Source: Nitrospinota bacterium
Lineage (GTDB): Bacteria; Nitrospinota_A; UBA7883; JACRLM01
DNA length: 10,659 bases
Direction: 5' to 3'
Assembly: GCA_015231995.1 (NCBI GenBank)
Contig: JADGAO010000103.1
Span: forward strand, 1 to 10,659
Shown: positions 1-5,617 of the stretch, one piece after another
Numbering within the stretch: position 1 is the first letter of the stretch
Layout of the letters: the number at the start of each line of letters is the position of its first letter
The notes under the pieces: generated by a model
What the model was told of the DNA's origin: nothing
The model's input: only the letters and a program-made list of their open reading frames with translations
Database searches by the model: none
Translations under genes and position numbers: made by a program

Positions 1-9
1 AGCAAGCAG

Positions 10-39
10 TTGTCATTCTGAGCGATAGCGAAGAATCTC
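10..39 (+). repeat. Left-end fragment of the dispersed palindromic repeat
   Basis: The sequence starts with TTGTCATTCTGAG followed by a GAAGAATCT block, matching the left third of the full copies at 2861-2952 and 8134-8224. The match stops after about 30 bases; no inner hairpin and no CTCAGGATGACAA right end follow, so this is a truncated copy. The rest of the gap up to the phosphatase gene (40-238) shows no gene and no convincing terminator, only a run of nine G at 113-121. Confidence 0.75.
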
Positions 40-238
40 TCCTCAACTTCGGAATTCGGGTTAATTGGCCGTTAAAAAAGGAGCTGGTTTATCTGGATAT
101 TTTGAATAATTAGGGGGGGGGCAGTGGCGGTTAATTACGGCTTGGCGCGGTATCTCACCTTCCTCCGCTCCTCGAACCCGCTCGCATGAGGGAAGACGCA
201 AAACAGCAGTGTAGCGAAACAGCGCGTCCCTTAACCCC

Positions 239-1744
239 CTACCCTTCCACCACGTCCACCACCGCAAGCGTCAGGTCGTCGTCCATCCGCACGTTTTCAA
301 GCTCTTCTTCGTCGAGCTCTTCGGGCAATCCTGCCACCCAGCGTTTCACGGCCAGGATGGTGGCCTGCCTCGCCATTTCCGGCGGGAGGCTCCGCCATCT
401 TGCGGTCATTTCCTTCAACCGGCCCATCCCGAACAGCTCGCCGGCGGCGTTTGAGGCTTCGATCACACCGTCGGAACAGACGACTATGCGCGAGCCGGAC
501 CTGACAAGCGCGCGCCGTGGGGCGAGCGTCTCCAATCCGTCATCAAACAGCCCCAGCGGCAATGAGCCTGTCTCCAGTTTTCCGGGGTCGCCCAGAAGCT
601 CTCTTGCCTCGTCTTCCTGGGGGTCGAGTATCAATATCGGATGCAGGGCGATGCGGAACTCCTCTATCCACACAAATCCCTCCTTCGCCGGAGCCTCCCC
701 TTTCTTCAATATCCTCAGTATCTCTCCCACCAGAAACCGCCCCGTACCGAGCGATTCGAGCGCGGCATTGAGCGCCACAAGGGCTTTGTCTATGGACGAA
801 CCGGCCTTGAGCATGGCCAGCAAACCGCCCAGCGCGACCTCCTGAAACTTGGAGGCTCCTTTGCCGTGGCCGGATGCGTCGAACATGGCGAGCCATTCCA
901 CAGGCTCATCGGCGCCCGGGGCGCGCCCTTCCAGAAACCCCGCCCTGTCCCCGCCAGCTTTGGAGCATGGCTCCACCTCGACGCTTGCGAGCAGGCGGTG
1001 ATCCCGCGGCTCTTTGCGCAAGAGGGAGCGGCCTATCTCCTCGGCTTCCCTATGTTCGTCCTCCAGCGCGTTTTTCACGCTTCTCACTTCCGCAAGAAGC
1101 TTTTGGGCGGCGCGGGTCAACTCCTCCTGTTTTGTGATATCCACTGTGTATATACGCAAAAGGTCGTTCTTCGGAATATACCGTAGCCTTCTGCCGTACA
1201 TCTTGAACGTCTGGGAGAGGTCGTCGCCAATCTCCACCTCCATTACGTCGAGCGAAGCGTCCACTTTGTCCATCCTCAGCTCGTCGGCCACGTTTTTAAT
1301 CCCGGCCAGCAGAGGATGCTCCCAGTCCACAAGGCCGCCCGCCATCGCAATCTCCGGGAAGGAGTCCCTGGCCGATCCGTTGGCGTAGTGTATCCGCCCG
1401 TCCGCCATGAATATTTCGATTATCGGGTCTGGGTTGTCCTCCGGTATCTTGGCGAGGCGCAACACCTCCCGTTCCATCTCTTCGCGGTGTTCGATGGAAA
1501 GCAGGAGGGGGCGGAAAAGCAGGAAATAAAGCGCTGGAAAAACCAGAACCACAAGGCCGAATGCGTCCAGCAACACGCTCGTCACTTCATTGAGCGGCGG
1601 CAGGTAATGCAGAGCGGTCATGATGACCGACTCCGCCGTGAAGATGGCGAAGGCCGTTATGGCGAGCAGGCGCAAGGGCGAGGCGAGTTTCCGGCCGGTG
1701 GCCTTATCCCCCGATAGGGGCGGTAAGCCCCCTTCCGCGTTCAT
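239..1744 (-). CDS. Membrane-anchored PAS / SpoIIE-type PP2C serine phosphatase
   Basis: A 501-residue predicted protein phosphatase of the SpoIIE/RsbU class; in that family the usual substrate is a phosphorylated anti-anti-sigma (STAS) protein. Two hydrophobic helices (about residues 24-48 and 54-79) place it in the inner membrane with a cytoplasmic C-terminal part. A PAS-like sensor region follows (about 96-203, ending in the typical YTVDITKQEE), then a charged coiled-coil linker (205-243) and the phosphatase domain (about 248-499). The metal-binding acidic motifs are present: GGD at 264-266, D289 in DASGHG, D425 in CSDGVIEA, and the terminal DDDLTL at 488-492, so activity is likely. ATG start with a purine-rich GGGGGG about 8 bases upstream. 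It lies 49 bases after glyQ on the same strand. No STAS protein, anti-sigma kinase or sigma factor is encoded nearby, so its target cannot be named. The family call is secure; the pathway is unknown. Confidence 0.9.
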   Translation of the reverse strand: MNAEGGLPPLSGDKATGRKLASPLRLLAITAFAIFTAESVIMTALHYLPPLNEVTSVLLDAFGLVVLVFPALYFLLFRPLLLSIEHREEMEREVLRLAKIPEDNPDPIIEIFMADGRIHYANGSARDSFPEIAMAGGLVDWEHPLLAGIKNVADELRMDKVDASLDVMEVEIGDDLSQTFKMYGRRLRYIPKNDLLRIYTVDITKQEELTRAAQKLLAEVRSVKNALEDEHREAEEIGRSLLRKEPRDHRLLASVEVEPCSKAGGDRAGFLEGRAPGADEPVEWLAMFDASGHGKGASKFQEVALGGLLAMLKAGSSIDKALVALNAALESLGTGRFLVGEILRILKKGEAPAKEGFVWIEEFRIALHPILILDPQEDEARELLGDPGKLETGSLPLGLFDDGLETLAPRRALVRSGSRIVVCSDGVIEASNAAGELFGMGRLKEMTARWRSLPPEMARQATILAVKRWVAGLPEELDEEELENVRMDDDLTLAVVDVVEG

Positions 1745-1758
1745 CCCCTCTACCCCCC

Positions 1759-1790
1759 AAAAAAACCGCTATCGGCGCCCCCCCGGCGCC
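1759..1790 (-). terminator. Hairpin plus U-tract between glyQ and the phosphatase gene
   Basis: Read on the minus strand, GGCGCC, a five-base G loop and a second GGCGCC (plus-strand arms 1774-1779 and 1785-1790) lie four bases after the glyQ stop. Eight bases further is a run of seven T (1759-1765). The stem is strong, but the U-tract is separated from it, so this may be a partial terminator or attenuator rather than a full stop. Its position suggests reduced read-through from glyQ into the phosphatase gene. Confidence 0.4.
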
Positions 1791-1793
1791 AAA

Positions 1794-2663
1794 CTAACCT
1801 TTCAGTAACGGATGCCCAATCTCCTCGCGCAGGGCGATGTATGACTCCGCCACACGCCGCGCAATCCCCCTGACCCTGCCGATGTATCGCGTGCGTTCGG
1901 CGACGGAAATCGCCCCTCGCGCGTCGAGCATGTTGAACGCATGGCTGGCTTTCAAGCAAAAATCGTAGGCAGGCAGGGCCAGTTTTTCGTCGAGCAGGCG
2001 GTGGGCCTCTTTTTCGTATTCGTCGAACCAGCGAAGATGCAAAGGCACGTCGGCGTGGGTGAAGTTGTAATGCGAGAACTCCACCTCGTCGCGGTGATGC
2101 ACCTGGCCGTAGGTGACTTTGTCGTTCCACTTAAGGTCGTACACGTTGTCGCAGTTCTGCAGGTACATAGTGATGCGCTCCAGCCCGTAGGTAAGCTCGG
2201 CGGTGATTGGTTTTAAATCTATCCCGCCGATCTGCTGGAAATATGTGTACTGCGTTATCTCCATCCCGTTGAGCCACACCTCCCAACCCAGACCCCATGC
2301 GCCGAGCGTTGGCGATTCCCAGTCATCCTCCACGAACCGTATGTCGTGATCCTCCGGCTTTAAGCCGAGGGCGCGAAGCGAGTCCAGATATATCTCCTGC
2401 GTGTTTTCGGGGTTTGGTTTCATCACCACCTGGAACTGGTAATAGTGTTGAAGCCTGTTGGGATTGTCACCGTAGCGTCCGTCCGACGGTCTGCGGGACG
2501 GCTCGACATAGGCGGCGTTCCACGGCTCCGGCCCGAGGGCGCGAAGGAACGTGTGGCGGTTGAACGTGCCCGCGCCGACCTCGATATCCGTCGGTTGCAT
2601 AATCAAAAGGCCGCGTTTGGCCCAGTAGTTTTGGAGGGTCAGAATCACATCCTGGAAATACAT
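1794..2663 (-). CDS. glyQ: Glycine--tRNA ligase alpha subunit
   Basis: The catalytic alpha subunit of the bacterial alpha2beta2 glycyl-tRNA synthetase, which forms glycyl-adenylate and charges tRNA-Gly in the cytoplasm together with the beta subunit GlyS. The protein is 289 residues, close to the usual 290-305. Family signatures are clear: the N-terminal FQDVILTLQNYW, EVGAGTF, the class II motif 2 region with PSRRPSDGRYGDNPNRLQ and HYYQFQV, and motif 3-type GWEVWLNGMEITQYTYFQQ. I chose the ATG at 2661-2663 because it gives the standard N-terminus and has AAAGG about 10 bases upstream; a TTG two codons earlier would put that site too close. A possible promoter lies at 2704-2733. Usually glyS follows directly, but here the next gene is the SpoIIE-type phosphatase and no glyS is present in the window, so the beta subunit must be encoded elsewhere. 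Confidence 0.97.
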   Translation of the reverse strand: MYFQDVILTLQNYWAKRGLLIMQPTDIEVGAGTFNRHTFLRALGPEPWNAAYVEPSRRPSDGRYGDNPNRLQHYYQFQVVMKPNPENTQEIYLDSLRALGLKPEDHDIRFVEDDWESPTLGAWGLGWEVWLNGMEITQYTYFQQIGGIDLKPITAELTYGLERITMYLQNCDNVYDLKWNDKVTYGQVHHRDEVEFSHYNFTHADVPLHLRWFDEYEKEAHRLLDEKLALPAYDFCLKASHAFNMLDARGAISVAERTRYIGRVRGIARRVAESYIALREEIGHPLLKG

Positions 2664-2703
2664 GCTCAAAAAACCTTTGGTGTGGATGATTGGTTATTGA
2701 TGA

Positions 2704-2733
2704 AGGATAACTTTGTCAGGCCCGGTTTGGCAA
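2704..2733 (-). promoter_or_regulatory. Possible sigma70-type promoter of glyQ
   Basis: On the minus strand TTGCCA (5 of 6 to the -35 consensus; plus-strand 2728-2733) is followed after 18 bases by TATCCT (4 of 6 to the -10 consensus; 2704-2709). This would start transcription about 30-40 bases before the glyQ ATG. It is a pattern match by eye only. Confidence 0.35.
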
Positions 2734-2758
2734 TGGTTTGGTGAGGTTCTTTTCGTGG

Positions 2759-2778
2759 GGGCGGCTCGTGAGCCGCCC
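2759..2778. repeat. Perfect 9-bp inverted repeat upstream of glyQ
   Basis: GGGCGGCTC and GAGCCGCCC are separated by two bases, giving a very stable GC-rich hairpin about 25 bases upstream of the proposed glyQ -35 box. No U-tract follows on either strand, so it is not a typical intrinsic terminator. It may be a protein-binding site, a member of a dispersed REP-like family, or a transcription barrier downstream of the TPR gene. The surrounding gap (2664-3017) also contains the glyQ promoter candidate and a full dispersed repeat, and no gene. Confidence 0.6.
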
Positions 2779-2819
2779 GCTTGCTTTCTCTCTGGTGCTA
2801 TATCGCGGGAGAGAGCCTG

Positions 2820-2838
2820 CCCTGAGCTTGTCGAAGGG
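2820..2838. repeat. Short imperfect palindrome related to the dispersed repeats
   Basis: CCCTGAGCTTGTCGAAGGG has complementary CCCT/AGGG ends and resembles the optional palindromic insert seen in the long repeat copies (CCTTCGAAGG and CTCAGGG segments at 8021-8044). It sits 22 bases before a full repeat copy and probably belongs to the same mosaic of small intergenic repeats. Confidence 0.45.
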
Positions 2839-2860
2839 GTTGGGGTGAGGGCTATTTATA

Positions 2861-2952
2861 TTGTCATTCTGAGGCGAAGCCGAAGAATCTATTTAGAGAA
2901 CAATTTGTTCTACTTTGATCCTTCGGTCGCCAAGGCTCCCTCAGGATGACAA
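2861..2952 (+). repeat. Full-length dispersed palindromic repeat, short form
   Basis: A 92-bp copy bounded by TTGTCATTCTGAG and CTCAGGATGACAA, which are inverted repeats with one mismatch. Inside are the conserved GAAGAATCTAT block, a perfect 7-base inner inverted repeat (AGAACAA/TTGTTCT, 2897-2911), then TTTGATCCTTCGGTCG and GGCTCCCT. It lies downstream of the TPR gene, antisense to it. No ORF of its own; consistent with a MITE- or REP-like non-autonomous element. Confidence 0.85.
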
Positions 2953-3017
2953 GACATGGAAGTCGTTTGACTATGCAAGGGTCTCTTTACCCGCAAGGGG
3001 CGAGGGGCCTTCAAGCC

Positions 3018-4121
3018 CTACTTGGCCCCCTCCAGCTTGCCTATCATGTCGTGCGCCTCTTTCATGCCTTTATCGAGAGACGCGGCCTTCCTGAAATACT
3101 CCAGCGCCTTGACGTCTTCCCCTTTGCGGTGATGCAACATCCCAACGTTGAAGTGCAAACCCGCGTCCGTTTCATCCATCGAAAGCGCCTTGTTGTACAT
3201 CGCCAACGCCTTGTCGAAACGGCTCGCGCGAGATTGCGCTATCCCCAGCCGGTTGTAAACGTGTATCAGATCCGGGTCTATGTCCTGCGCCATTTCGAAA
3301 TAGCCGATCGCCTCGTCTATCCAGCCTTTGGCCAGCGCGATGTTGCCTATCTCGATGATGAACATAAGGTCGTTCCTGCGTTTGGAGACGGCCAGGTCCA
3401 GCACCTTCAACGCTGTTTCCTTCTCCAGCGTCTCCGCCGCGATATTCGCCTTGAGCATCAGCGCCTTGGGATGATCCGGCGACATCGTGTCGGCTTTGCC
3501 CAACACGCGCAGGGCCGCCTCGGTATCGCCCATTTGAAAAAGAGTGTCGGCCATTTTGATGTAGCACTCGAAAAAATCCGGGCTTTCCTTGAGCGCCAGG
3601 CGGAAATGCTCCTTGGCCTCCTCGTGCGCTCCCCGCTCCATCGCCTCGATTCCCCTGTTGTAATGCTCCAGCGCCTTGGACTCGTCCATAGAGGAGCTTC
3701 GTTCCACCACGCCTTTTTTGAGAGTGTCTATCAGGGCCTGTTCGGCCTTGAGCGCGTTGAACGGGGTTTGCACCCACCGGATATGGGCGTCGGTGTTGGT
3801 GAAATGTTTCGGATACTCCCTGATCCTGGCGGTGAAAACGATCATGGGGGTTTTTCTGAAGCGCATGGATTCGATGAGATGGCGCAAAAAGTCCATCCCG
3901 TCGGGATGATCCACGGAAAAAATAAGTATGCTCGTGGTGGCCAGTTTAAGCTTTTCCCACGCCTCGTTCCACAGGTCGAACTCCAGAATGTCGCTTAGAC
4001 CGTCTTCCCGGAAGACGTTTCTTATCTGTTTGCGCTCACTCTTGTTTTCGAGAATGATGGTGATACGTTTTTTTGCGTATTTTTCGAATAAGGCCCTTAG
4101 CGTCTTGTCGGTTTGAGCCAT
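3018..4121 (-). CDS. Degenerate receiver domain fused to tetratricopeptide repeats
   Basis: A 367-residue soluble protein. Residues about 18-138 have the layout of a CheY-like receiver: hydrophobic strands ITIIL, SILIFS and MIVFTA, and a closing TPF loop. However, the phosphoacceptor Asp appears replaced by Ser (S69 in IFSVDHPDG), the usual acidic pair by E25-N26, and the conserved Lys before PF by Thr (T119); the switch Thr (T97) remains. It is therefore probably a pseudo-receiver that cannot be phosphorylated in the usual way. Residues 147-351 form about six TPR units (for example DEAIGYFEMAQDIDP and DKALAMYNKALSMD), a protein-binding scaffold. I chose the ATG at 4119-4121, with AGGCAGG just upstream, over a TTG seven codons earlier. 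A good promoter lies at 4164-4192. It appears to be a single-gene unit flanked by repeats. The fold is well supported by eye; the partner and role are unknown. Confidence 0.82.
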   Translation of the reverse strand: MAQTDKTLRALFEKYAKKRITIILENKSERKQIRNVFREDGLSDILEFDLWNEAWEKLKLATTSILIFSVDHPDGMDFLRHLIESMRFRKTPMIVFTARIREYPKHFTNTDAHIRWVQTPFNALKAEQALIDTLKKGVVERSSSMDESKALEHYNRGIEAMERGAHEEAKEHFRLALKESPDFFECYIKMADTLFQMGDTEAALRVLGKADTMSPDHPKALMLKANIAAETLEKETALKVLDLAVSKRRNDLMFIIEIGNIALAKGWIDEAIGYFEMAQDIDPDLIHVYNRLGIAQSRASRFDKALAMYNKALSMDETDAGLHFNVGMLHHRKGEDVKALEYFRKAASLDKGMKEAHDMIGKLEGAK

Positions 4122-4163
4122 GTCCTGCCTAATATGGAACAATAGTCATCTAATTAGTAATGA

Positions 4164-4192
4164 ATTAAAACATGACTTGTTGAAATTGGCAA
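4164..4192 (-). promoter_or_regulatory. Sigma70-like promoter of the receiver-TPR gene
   Basis: On the minus strand TTGCCA (5 of 6 to TTGACA; plus-strand 4187-4192) and TTTAAT (5 of 6 to TATAAT; 4164-4169) are separated by the ideal 17 bases in a clearly AT-rich stretch. Transcription would start roughly 35 bases before the ATG at 4121. This is the best-looking promoter in the window. Confidence 0.55.
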
Positions 4193-4238
4193 ATATTTCA
4201 GAATAAGGAAGTCATTCTGTTGCCGAGGGAGGCTTTTT

Positions 4239-4352
4239 TTGTCATCCTGAGGGCGGCCCTGCGACCGAAGGGTCAAGTGTAGAATAAAACATTCTTTTCG
4301 ATAGATTCTTCACGGAGTTTACCCTGAGTCCTCGAAAGGCTCAGAATGACAA
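4239..4352 (-). repeat. Full-length dispersed palindromic repeat, long form, inverted
   Basis: A 114-bp copy in reverse orientation: plus-strand TTGTCATCCTGAG at the left and CTCAGAATGACAA at the right. Read on the minus strand it has the long-form insert between left end and GAAGAATC block (a near-palindrome CTGAGCCTTTC/GAGGACTCAG followed by GGTAAACTCCG), then the inner AGAAT/ATTCT hairpin and the CCTTCGGTCG segment. It lies between the TPR gene promoter region and the 3' end of the aminotransferase gene. A degenerate GTCATTCTG fragment is also visible at 4211-4219. Confidence 0.85.
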
Positions 4353-4432
4353 TGACGATGGATTCTTCGCTGGCGCTCAGAATGGCAATGGTCGCTTCGC
4401 CCAGAATGACGTTACGCTTTCATAATGACAAA
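4353..4432 (-). repeat. Nested left-end fragments of the repeat entering the aminotransferase gene
   Basis: Read on the minus strand there are three successive partial left ends: TTGTCATTATGAAAGCG (about 4416-4432), CGTCATTCTGGGCGAAGCG (about 4393-4411) and TTGCCATTCTGAGCGCCAGCG (about 4371-4391) running into GAAGAATCCATC. The first lies inside the aminotransferase reading frame and contains its TGA stop codon. The stack suggests repeated insertion or duplication of left halves at one site. Confidence 0.7.
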
Positions 4433-5613
4433 CTCAACGCTTCCTCCATCGCGGATTTGAATCCGGGAATCGCCCGTTTGCATTGTTCCGTCCCGCAACA
4501 AAAAGCGATACGGAAATGCCCTTTGCGCCCAAAACCCACTCCGGGCACCACGAGAATATTCCTCTTCTTGAGAATTCCCGCGAACGCCACGTCGTCTTCG
4601 ACAGGCGAACGGGCGAAGATGTAGAATCCGCCCATCGGAGCCGTAACCCTGTATCCAGCCGAAGCAAGCCCGTCCAGCAATATCCTGCGGTTTGCCGCGT
4701 ACACATCCATCTGCGGAGGCGTGTCCTGGAAACCGGCCACCAGCCGCTGGAACAGCGCCGGGGCGTTGACGAAACCGAGTATCCTGTTGGACATCGTCAT
4801 CGCGTCGAACACCCTGCCGGCGCTCTGCATCCCCGGATGGATGGCGATGTGGCCGATCCGCTCGCCGGGAAGGTTTAAATCTTTCGAGTGCGACGTGGCG
4901 GTTATCACCCGGTTGGACACCTTGAAAATGTTCGGGACGACCGCGTTGTCGTATGTCAGCTTGCGGTACGGCTCGTCCATCACGATATAAACCGGCCTGC
5001 CGTGAATCCTGGATTTTTCGTCGGCGATTTGCGCCACGGCTTTCAACGCGCTCTCTGGATAAACCGCGCCGGTCGGGTTGTTAGGGGAATTTAACACAAT
5101 GACGCGCGTTTTGGCTCCCACAGCCCTGTCCAACGCGCCCACGTCGATCTGGAAATCGCCGTCCGTCTCCACCACCACCGCTTTGCCCTGATGGTTGTCC
5201 ACGTAAAAAACATACTCGGCGAAATAGGGCGCAAAGATCGCCACTTCGTCGCCGGGGTCGAGCAGGGCCTTCATGATCACGTTGAGCGCGCCGCCCGCGC
5301 CCACGGTCATTATCACGTTCTGCTGGCCGAACAGCTCCCCGGATTCCCGCGCGAGATGTTCCGCGATTTTCCTTCTGACTTCGGGAAGCCCGGCGTTGGG
5401 CATATACCTGTGGACGCCCGCTTTGCCTTCGTTTGCAAGCCGCGCAAGCTCGTCGCGCACTTCCCTGGGCGGTTCGCCCGTGGGATTGCCCAACGTGAAG
5501 TCGAAGACGTTCTCTCTTCCCAACTCGGCGGACAGCCGCTCGCCCTCCTCGAACATTCGCCGTATCCAGGAGGATCGCTCCATCATTCCCGCCATTTTCG
5601 CCGATATGGGCAT
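4420..5613 (-). CDS. Pyridoxal-phosphate-dependent class I/II aminotransferase
   Basis: A 397-residue fold-type I aminotransferase of the aspartate/aromatic aminotransferase superfamily; these cytoplasmic enzymes move an amino group between an amino acid and a 2-oxo acid through PLP. The expected residues are present: the SPNNPTG motif (176-182, with the cofactor-contacting Asn), D213 in VMDEPY for the pyridine nitrogen, the Schiff-base lysine K244 in SHSKDLNLPGERIG, and R368 in the HFRIAF motif for the substrate carboxylate. The N-terminal SSWIRRMFEEG and VFDFTLGNPTGEPP are typical of one bacterial subfamily of unassigned substrate. Its ATG is preceded by AAGGAG at 9 bases, inside the end of the upstream transporter gene, so the two are co-transcribed and probably translationally coupled. 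The last few codons (LSLSL and the stop) come from a dispersed repeat fragment. I cannot name the substrate from sequence. Confidence 0.93.
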   Translation of the reverse strand: MPISAKMAGMMERSSWIRRMFEEGERLSAELGRENVFDFTLGNPTGEPPREVRDELARLANEGKAGVHRYMPNAGLPEVRRKIAEHLARESGELFGQQNVIMTVGAGGALNVIMKALLDPGDEVAIFAPYFAEYVFYVDNHQGKAVVVETDGDFQIDVGALDRAVGAKTRVIVLNSPNNPTGAVYPESALKAVAQIADEKSRIHGRPVYIVMDEPYRKLTYDNAVVPNIFKVSNRVITATSHSKDLNLPGERIGHIAIHPGMQSAGRVFDAMTMSNRILGFVNAPALFQRLVAGFQDTPPQMDVYAANRRILLDGLASAGYRVTAPMGGFYIFARSPVEDDVAFAGILKKRNILVVPGVGFGRKGHFRIAFCCGTEQCKRAIPGFKSAMEEALSLSL

Positions 5614-5617
5614 GGTT

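Noticed and set aside
160..184. Minus-strand GGGTTCGAGG resembling a tRNA T-loop
   Set aside because: The flanking bases do not pair as a T-stem and there is no acceptor, D-arm or anticodon arm around it.
61..267. A 68-codon minus-strand frame past the phosphatase gene
   Set aside because: It overlaps the end of the phosphatase gene, crosses the poly-G tract, and shows no family pattern or ribosome site.
186..845. A 219-codon Ser-rich plus-strand open frame
   Set aside because: It is the complement of the catalytic domain of the SpoIIE-type phosphatase; low-complexity Ser/Pro composition is expected from that strand.
2946..3998. A 350-codon plus-strand open frame opposite the receiver-TPR gene
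   Set aside because: It lies antisense to a gene with clear receiver and TPR patterns, and its translation (rich in R, H, V, Q) has the look of the complement of GC-rich codons with no recognisable domain.
4211..4240. GCC...GGC followed by seven T as a plus-strand terminator
   Set aside because: The stem has only three pairs and no plus-strand gene precedes it; the T-run sits at the edge of a repeat.
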